Source of the DNA: Macrothele yani
Taxonomy: Eukaryota; Arthropoda; Arachnida; Araneae; Macrothelidae
Assembly: GCA_039090855.1 (NCBI GenBank)
Contig: CM077005.1
Location: forward strand, 74,892,607 to 74,956,606
Reading direction: 5' to 3'
Length of the DNA stretch: 64,000 nucleotides
Part shown: positions 57,474-64,000 of the stretch, piece after piece
Position numbering within the stretch: the first letter of the stretch is position 1
How the letters are laid out: each line of letters starts with the position of its first letter
Translations under genes and position numbers: made by a program
Notes under the pieces: model-generated
What the model was told of the DNA's origin: nothing
Database searches by the model: none
Seen by the model: the letters and a program-made list of their open reading frames with translations, nothing else

Positions 57474-57631
57474 ATGTTTTGGGTATTTTATTTTGTGTGG
57501 TTGCAGTTTTTTTAATGTTTTGGGCATTTCATTTTGTGTGGTTACTTGTTTTTATGTTTTGGGCATTTCATTTTGTGTGGTTACTTGTTTTTATGTTTTG
57601 GGCATTTTACTTTGTATGGGTGTTTTTGTTA
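57474..57631 (+). repeat. 39-bp tandem repeat, four copies
   Basis: ATGTTTTGGGCATTTCATTT begins at 57,515, 57,554 and 57,593, with a variant at 57,474. The 39-bp unit encodes a 13-residue hydrophobic repeat (FWAFHFVWLLVFM) in the frame at 57,479-57,799, but because it repeats non-coding DNA of the arm I do not call it a gene. A1T-rich counterpart in inverted orientation lies at about 60,690-60,920. Confidence 0.85.
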
Positions 57632-59189
57632 TGTTTTTGTTATTTTCTTTTCTGTGGTGGTTGTAATGTCGACAGGATGAAAAGGGGAAACTGTGGACAG
57701 TCACGATGCCTACTTGCTTATATATGTTTTTCAAATACAGCACATGATTTTGTATTGATTTATACCTCTTACTCATTAAGCGACTACAGGTTTCTTTAAA
57801 TATGAACTTTTTCTTAGAGCCTTTTGTTTCCTCTACCTAGATTTTTCGGCTCCGCGATTTCTTTTTTGGGTTTTAGAATATTTTCTTTATTATCAATCTA
57901 TTTTCTCATTCAAACTTTTTAAGTATGGTATGTTTATTCTATCGAAGTATTTTGCAATTATACGTGAAGCCCTGTTGCTGAAGTAAAAAAAATATTTACA
58001 ACTGAAACAACGCAGTTCAGATATTTTCCCGCTGTTAACTCAAAGAATGAAAACAAAAACAACAAATCTGTGCAATGGTTGAGGCATGAGACACTACTTA
58101 CTGGTAACCAGGCAAAGTTTTAAGGAAGAATGAGCTTAGAAATTTCTAACTGCAACAAAAAAAAATTATTCGCACTGTTTCCCTCCCCATTCCCTAGTGC
58201 CGGCATTTGGACGTCTTGAAAGAGAAGTCTTAAGGACACATCTGTATCGTAATTGCCTGAGCATTTGCGACATTCTTCTGGTGTCGTAGTAGAAAAAAAC
58301 ACTTCCTACTTCGCCTAAATTGCTTGGATGTAATGCCAACGAACAAAGTTTTGCCCTCGCATTGGATTTCTGTTGCTTTTGATGGAATACTTTTCCCCTG
58401 GGGTTCACCGCTTTCACTATAGTCTTCAGGACACACGGAAATACACCCCAATGTAAAACACCAATTTCACGGCAATTAACTGCAATTAGCGAAAGAGAGG
58501 GGCGGTACAGGAAATAAGTCGAACGAGACAGATCTGAACTTAGAAAGTCGGGGGAAGGTGTTGCATGAAAAACTGTGTTTGGCTTACAGACCATTTGGCA
58601 CGTAGGGACGTAGGTTTTGTTTAATACGTTACGGGTTAAACAAATTGTCTTTTCAGTATAACAATTTTCTTTCATACGTATGGTGCAGCACAGAAAAATT
58701 TGAATTTATTTTTGAGAATTAGCATGACGCCTACCGGCCCAGAGTACAGCTGCCCAGTCCACGCCTGCTGCCGCCTCCGGAACCTGGCTCCCGAGTTCTT
58801 CGCATCTGTTGATCCCCGCCTGGAGCGTCCCTGCTGTAAAATACATGTACCTCTGCGTTTTGGAAAAACAAAAGATAAGATGCCGATCCTTAAACTTAAC
58901 CACTTCTTGTTACCGCAGGTACGAAAATCTTAAACTTCGCTTAATCCCTAAGTGGAGGAACAAGCTCCACGTGATTGTCTGCATTCTGAGTGTTTTATTG
59001 AATGGTTGCTCACCAATTCGTAGTTAACTGGCGAACAGGGAACGTGCTTGTTGAAACCTTTGTTGTGCGTTGTCAAGTAATAATAGTGGAAATATATCAT
59101 TCTAAATATTTTGGAAAGAGAAAGTGCATTGTTTTCCGAAGGCACTATGCAGATGAAGAATGCAACATAAATAGTTAACTCACAAAAAG
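57632..59189. other. MULE core upstream of the transposase, unassigned
   Basis: AT-rich except for a GC-rich segment at 58,735-58,852. On the minus strand a 169-residue ORF (58,675-58,166; begins MKENCYTEKTICL, contains several Cys) has no family I recognise. The GC-rich segment is open on the minus strand (MYFTAGTLQAGINRCEELG) and bounded by AG- and GT-type splice-like dinucleotides. Whether any of this was ever expressed cannot be told from sequence alone. Confidence 0.4.
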
Positions 59190-60605
59190 AAAATGATTTA
59201 CTGAAATGGAAAGGGTATTTATTTTGCCATAACAGAGTGCGAGGTGATTTACGGTATTGGCACTGTATTGAAAGAAATTATGGAAATTGTACTGCCTTTG
59301 CTAGTACTATTCTTATTGGAGATTAACACAGGATGCGCAATGAGAAACCACATAATCATGCTCCAAGACCGGAGAAAAGTGATGTTGCTGTTGCAAGAGT
59401 GCAAATAAAAGAACGAGCGAGAAATACGGACGAAGCCCCTGCACAAATTATTCAAACCGTGACAACGTCAATGGCTACAGTAAATGCAGCTTACATGCCT
59501 AATATGGATGCACTAAGGCAAGTTGTAAAACACATACGAAGAGAAGACATGCCTGCGGAGCCTAAAACTTCAGAACGGATCGATGCCCCAATAAATTTAC
59601 AGGAGAAGATGGTGCAAAATTTCTTGGAAGAGATAGCGCCTTTGGACATCAAAGAATTATTTTATTTTTAACAGAGAATAATTTACGAAAGCTTAAAGAA
59701 GCACCCCTCTGGATTATGGATGGGACATTTGAAACTTGTCCAACCCTTTTTAGGCAATTATGTACCATTCATGCTATGGTTGAAACGAATCCAGAGATGC
59801 ACAGATTTGTCCCACTAGTTTATGGGTACTTTCCAGCAAGCATAAGGAATGTAATACTATTATACAGTATTTTTGCAGGATTTACAAGACTATGCAGTAG
59901 ACTATGATATTCATGCTTGCACCACAATATACGCATAATAATAGATTTTGAAATGGCTACCGTTATAATGCTGCTAATAAGGAATTTGGAAGCAGCACAC
60001 ACAAATGTTGTTGGTTTCATGTCGGAAAAAAATGTGCTGAGGAATATCCATCCTCTGGCATAGCCTTGGAATATAGGGAAAACAGTGAGTTTGCTCTCAA
60101 AGTCAGACATTTGCAAACACTCGCATATTTTCATATAATGAAATTCCAGCTGCTTTTGAAGAAGTGAAATCAATTTTACTAGAATATGCAAATTCTGTAG
60201 TTCAGTGGTTTGAGGAAAATTATGTTCTTGGAAAATTTCGGGGAAGCAGAAGAAACAATCCGAGCAGAAGCCCTCCGCTTTTCCCACCAATAATTTGGTC
60301 AGTAAGTGAAAACAATTTATTTTGCTTTCCAAGAACACAAAACAAACTTGAAAGATTGGACAGACGCTGGAATACAATTCTGGGAGAGAAAAAACTGTGA
60401 CTGTGTAAAATGATCAGTGAAATTACGAAAGAGCAGAGAACAACTATGGCTAAAATCAAAAGAGTGATAGCACAGATTCCAACAAATCCACCCAGAAGAG
60501 AAACGCTGGCAACATGAAAAGGAATTCGAACTTCTGTGGCGCACAGAGACAATGTAAACATGCTGGACTTTTTAAGAGGAATTTCATATAATTCTACCCT
60601 TTACT
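59190..60605 (+). pseudogene. FLYWCH-type MULE transposase, decayed
   Basis: A FLYWCH zinc finger is readable at about 59,192-59,366: YLFCHNRVRGDLRYWHC, then NC, and the HNH pair in KPHNHAPRPEK; one stop (TAA at 59,324) interrupts it. The following frame to 59,671 is a linker-like conserved region (IIQTVTTSMATVNAAYMPNMDALRQ). The transposase core starts in 59,716-59,907 with WIMDGTFETCPTLFRQLCTIHAM (first catalytic Asp), then IIDFEMA near 59,937 (second Asp, after stops). The C-terminal part (VVQWFEENYVLGKFRG, PPLFPPIIWSVSENNLFCF, NTILGEKK) lies at 60,164-60,400 and HRDNVNMLDFLRGISY ends it near 60,595. It would cut the element from DNA. At least five breaks make it inactive. Confidence 0.85.
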
Positions 60606-60674
60606 AAAATGTGCTGGTATTTCTCACTAATTGATTTATACCTTTTACTAACTTGCATTTGAATTTTTCAAGAA

Positions 60675-62545
60675 TGTAATTCCGCCGAAGATGCAAGAAT
60701 GTAAAACACAACGCAAAATTAAAAAAGACAAAGATTTCAAAATAGCATGTCAAAAAATAATCCAAAATGTGAAACAAATAAACATTCAAAATGCAATCAC
60801 AAGTCACAAGCATTACAAAAATGCGAAACGCTATGTAACAAGTACAACACAAAATAAAACAAATGCCAAAAAAAATGCATACGCTTTGTAAAATGTACAA
60901 AATAAAATAAATGCCATATTCATAAGGATTTCATGACAAGTCAAGTTAAAAATGAGCTTTTACTTAGACTTCAAATAATAACTACTAGCCTCTACACCTT
61001 TTTAAGTCTTTAATAAGTGCAACATCATTAACCTGACTTGTCATCAAACATTATCAATATGACCATAGCATACAATCACTTAAAAGACTTGTTAATGGAT
61101 GAATTGAGGAATCACCAAGTTCAGCGGGTGAAAGTTAATGGCTGTTTATAGTTTTGTACTCGAGTAAATGCACAACACAATAAACTTGACTTTCTCTGAA
61201 AATTTTATGTATATGAGCACGGTTGATTGAAAACTGATAAAAAGGCTTAAGGCCTGTTTATTAATTTTTGTGCCTCAGTCAAAACGCAGTACCATAACCT
61301 TGGCATGTTATCGAAACCTTATGAATACGTTGGACTAAAAATTCCTAAAAAATGTTTACGCCTAAGGTCTTGTAATTAAAGTTTTGTGACAGGGTAAAAC
61401 TGCAACATTAATAACTTCAGATGTTATGTTAACGTTGTGAATATGAGCACGGCGGATTAAAGATTTAAACAAATAGCCTTTGGGATTAATGTGTTGTAGC
61501 TGAGTAAAAATGTAACATTATCTTGATTTTCTATATAAACCAAACTACGTGCTGAAATGGCCCAACTATATATACGTATACTTCAACCATATACCGAAGC
61601 GCTGACAAGGTGAAAACAAAAGTGCAATTTTGTACGGTCCCCTAACATTTTATGGCCAGCCTACATCGAAGTGGACACGTTGATATCAAAAACATACTTT
61701 TTGTACGGTACATAACAAATAGCAATGGACGCGTCTCAATCTTTTTTGTCGGGGTTTAACGACCACCGTGATCAATTCAGTGGGCTATAAGCAGTCGAAC
61801 GTTCCCAATTTTGGGCCACTGGTTCCTTGGAAAGGGGACAGCCAGTGCCAGAAGTCAATCACAACGTCCATGACTCACCAGGATTTGAACCAGGATGCTT
61901 CTCGACAAGTGGTCAGAAGCCAGCGCCTAGATCACTCCGCCGCCGTAGCGGCACACGTTGAAATGTATTTTTCGTACGGCCGCAAACGCTCTTACGGACA
62001 TACTAGATTGAACTGGACGCAAATAAATCATTTATATAATTTGTGCTAGCAGGGATACCAGTTATTTGCCAAGTAAATATTACTATTTGTGGAATCACCA
62101 AGTTCAGCGGGTGAAAGTTAATGAATGAAAAAAGATATTCCTGCAATTTTCCAGTAAACTTATTTTAAATTTTTTGATTTAGTTAATTTAATTTTGCGAA
62201 ACAAAAAAGAAAGAAAAAGGAATGGGAATATTTACCTTCTAGGAGACATCTATAGAACTGCCGTACATCTGGCGTGTGCTTCTGTGAATCCCGCGACACA
62301 GAAATGCAATGTACCTATGTGATGTCGCATGCGTACGACTTCACATTGGCATTGATCATCTTTTTCTTACCGTTTTGAATTTTGAGTATCTGGAACTCTC
62401 TGTTTACATTACATTATATTTCTTTCTGATAAGCCGCTCGTTGGTAGTGAAAGCTAAACTATATAGATTTGTGTTTTTAATACACTATTAAACGCATATT
62501 TTTGCACTTTATTGTTATCTACAGTCCCTAACTTAGACCGTAGGT
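60675..62545 (-). repeat. Inner right arm of the MULE (inverted relative to left)
   Basis: From inside outward: A-rich repeats with AAAACAAATGCC (60,690-60,920), ~115-bp repeats with GCAACATTAATAACTTC, GAATATGAGCACGG and GATTAAA motifs (60,990-61,560), a SINE (61,741-61,960), the conserved block AATCACCAAGTTCAGCGGGT (62,092-62,165; another partial copy at 61,108-61,140), then a junction with TTTCTTTCTGATAAGCCGCT (62,428-62,460) and CTAACTTAGACCGTAGG. About 130 bp at 62,220-62,350 has no left-arm counterpart that I can see. Confidence 0.75.
61741..61960 (-). mobile_element. tRNA-derived SINE in the right arm
   Basis: Same family as 46,619-46,848: on the minus strand a GTGGTCAGAAGCC-containing head region reads toward GTTTAACGACCACCGTG complement and a short T run on the plus strand at 61,741. 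The B box is decayed (GGTTCAAATCC). Target duplication not recognised. It interrupts a local repeat of the arm (GTTGATATCAAAAACATAC and GTTGAAATGTATTTTTCGTA). Confidence 0.75.
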
Positions 62546-62640
62546 TGGTTAGTTGGTTGGTTGATGGTTTATGGTGCAAGGCCCTCAAATGGCCAAAGAG
62601 CACCTTAGAACGTAGATAAAGTATTCTTAAGAGTAAAAAA
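62546..62640. other. Short insertion in the junction of the right arm
   Basis: GGTTGGTTAGTTGGTTGGTT-type simple sequence followed by CCCTCAAATGGCCAAAGAGC interrupts the junction between arm block and satellite; the left arm lacks it. Possibly a small SINE tail, unidentified. Confidence 0.35.
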
Positions 62641-63676
62641 CTGAACTTTTTACGAAAATTTTGCATAGGGCTACCTTGACACGGGCCCCGACCCCTTCCA
62701 AAAACCGTCTACCGTCTAAGTTAGAATACCATGAGATAGTGTACCATATTTGTTGATTCTAAATTCGAAACTGTAGATTTTACGAATTTTTTTATTTGGG
62801 GGGGGGGCTGTTACCCCTGTGCTCCAACCCCTTTCAAAAACCGTCTAGCGTCTAAGTTAGAGTACCATAAGATAGTATACCAGATTTGGTGGTTCTAAAT
62901 AGAAAACTGTAGATTTTACGAAATTTGTATGAGGGGGCTCTCACCCCCGGGCACCAACCCTTTCCAAAAACCGTCTAGCGTCTAAGTTAGAGTTTCATGA
63001 TACCATACTCAATGGTTGTGAATTCAAAACTGTAGATTTTACAAAAAAATAACGGGGGGGTGCTCTGACCCCCGGGCCTTGACCCGTTCCAAAAACGGTC
63101 TACCGTCTAAGTTAGAGTACCATGAGATAGTATACCAAATTTTGTGGTTCTAAATTGAAAACTGTAGATTTAACGGCATTTTTATGAGGAGGGGGCTCTT
63201 ACCCCCGGGCTCCAACCCCTTCCAAAAAACCGTCTTGCGTCTAAGTTAGAGTTTGGTGGTTCTAAATTGAAACTGTAGATTTTACGAAAAAAAATTTATT
63301 AGAGGGGTCTGACCCCCCGGGATCCAACCCCTTCCAAAAACCGTCTAGCGTCTAAGTTAGAGTACCATGAGATAGTATACCAGATTAGGTGGTTCTGAAT
63401 TGAAAACTGTAGTTTTTAAGAACATTTTGTATTTGGCGGGCTCTCACCCCCCGGGCCTTGACCCGTTCCAAAAACGGTTTGCCGTCTAAGTCAGAGTACC
63501 ATGAGATAGTATACCAAATTTGGTGGTTTAAAATTGAAAACTGTAGATTTTGCATATTTTTTTATGAGGGCGGGCTCTTACCCCCGCGCTGCAACCCCTT
63601 CAAAAAATCGTCTAGCGTCTAAGTTAGAGTACCATGAGATAGTATACCAGATTTGGCGGTTCTGAATTGAAAACTG
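62640..63676 (-). repeat. Right-arm satellite array (inverted monomers)
   Basis: About eight monomers of the same ~140-bp satellite as 45,508-56,400 but reverse complemented: CCAAAAACCGTCTAGCGTCT, AAGTTAGAGTACCATGAGAT, AGTATACCAAATTTGGTGGT, AAAACTGTAGATTTTACG and a G/C block. It stops abruptly inside a monomer at 63,676. Confidence 0.95.
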
Positions 63677-64000
63677 CCCAGCAAAAACACAAGTGCTGGG
63701 AAACTGCTGGCCACCAGCTGGCAGTGATGGGTCACAGCTGGCTGAAATCTGCCGCTCATGGCCTGGTAGTGGTCCGTTGGTGGCAGCGCTATCAGTTGGC
63801 GAGCCATTGATGGCCCTGCAGCAACGCCGTGAATAGTGGGCCTCCAAGCAAGTCCCACTAGTGGCCCGTTGCTGGCAGCCAATGCAACCCCCAACAGCAG
63901 GTGGAAGCATCAGGACTGCGCATGCGCAGAAGCAACACTTGCTGTGTCTCTCATGGTACCAGTTAGTTGAAGACGACGCTATCGCCATCGTGTTATTTTA
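63677..64000. mobile_element. GC-rich MITE-like sequence, cut by the window edge
   Basis: Begins CCCAGCAAAAACACAAGTGC directly after satellite sequence, with TGCTGGG 17 bases in, so the end itself can fold. The body is rich in CTGGC and CCAGC motifs. The terminus resembles the one at 25,849-25,872. No coding potential is evident; the other end is outside the window. Confidence 0.5.

Larger units (their letters stand above)
45508..63676 (+). mobile_element. Foldback-like MULE transposon with giant satellite-bearing inverted arms
   Basis: A FLYWCH/MULE transposase remnant (59,190-60,605) sits in an AT-rich core between inverted arms: left 45,508-57,631 and right 60,675-63,676 or further. Sequence order in the right arm mirrors that of the left: inner short repeats, ~115-bp degenerate repeats, a conserved block with TTCAGCGGGTGAAAGTTAAT, a junction with CTTTCTGATAAG, then ~140-bp satellite monomers. 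The left arm holds a SINE (46,619-46,848) and a 6.8-kb L1/Tx1-type element (47,876-54,650) as later insertions. The outer ends and target duplication are not resolved; the right end is cut by a MITE-like sequence and the window edge. Confidence 0.75.

Noticed and set aside
57479..57799. Small hydrophobic membrane protein
   Set aside because: The repeat comes from a 39-bp DNA repeat that has a non-coding inverted counterpart; there is no support for coding.
45508..63676. CRISPR array or centromeric satellite
   Set aside because: Monomers are ~140 bp, contiguous and diverged with no unique spacers, and the context is eukaryotic. Mirrored orientation around a transposase argues against a plain centromeric satellite.

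Overview
The window is a eukaryotic, very probably arthropod, stretch made almost entirely of transposable elements in various states of decay. Support for an animal/arthropod source: several Tc1/mariner transposons, a mariner deletion derivative, RTE, CR1/L2-like and L1/Tx1-like retrotransposons, a Ty3/gypsy element, tRNA-derived SINEs, hAT traces and a FLYWCH-type Mutator-like (MULE) transposon. Nothing prokaryotic is present and no convincing host gene was found. The species cannot be named from the sequence. Nearly all coding regions carry frameshifts or stops, so they are annotated as pseudogenes; some single-base breaks could be assembly errors.

Layout. 1-8,850: a Ty3/gypsy element on the minus strand (gag, protease, RT, RNase H, integrase, primer-binding site), its 3' end lying before the window start. 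8,851-13,660: mostly anonymous DNA with a 41-bp tandem repeat, a tRNA-derived SINE and a roughly 38-bp minisatellite. 13,668-15,464: a small transposon flanked by a 9-10-bp duplication, split by a nested Tc1 element. 16,325-19,517: an RTE retrotransposon with a GAT-repeat tail, then a BED-finger fragment of hAT/ZBED type. 20,263-21,035: a tRNA-like SINE in inverted and tandem arrangement. 21,205-23,000: a Tc1 transposase pseudogene in which one segment is amplified nine times. 23,112-25,144: a 5'-truncated CR1/L2-like retrotransposon with a 23-bp target duplication. 25,880-26,860: a Tc1 pseudogene.

26,900-37,600: two L1/Tx1-group retrotransposons on the minus strand, joined head to tail (the 3' end of one meets the 5' end of the next near 29,731); the longer one carries two tRNA-containing SINE-like units in tandem. 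37,640-41,600: three Tc1-family elements stacked on a TA-repeat tract, plus a third SINE-like unit. 42,011-45,088: a deleted mariner and another Tc1 element. 45,209-45,370: a short array of an AATTCGTCG motif.

45,508-63,676: the most interesting object, a foldback-like MULE. A decayed FLYWCH/MULE transposase (59,190-60,605) sits between two very long inverted arms. Each arm is layered: an outer satellite of about 140-bp monomers, a short non-repeated junction, a conserved block, an inner degenerate repeat of roughly 115 bp, and an innermost AT-rich short repeat. The left arm was later entered by a SINE with a clean target duplication and by a nearly intact L1/Tx1-type element (47,876-54,650); the right arm by another SINE. 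The window closes in a GC-rich MITE-like sequence inside the right arm. The elements interact only by nesting, which gives a relative chronology: MULE arms first, SINE and Tx1-type insertions later.
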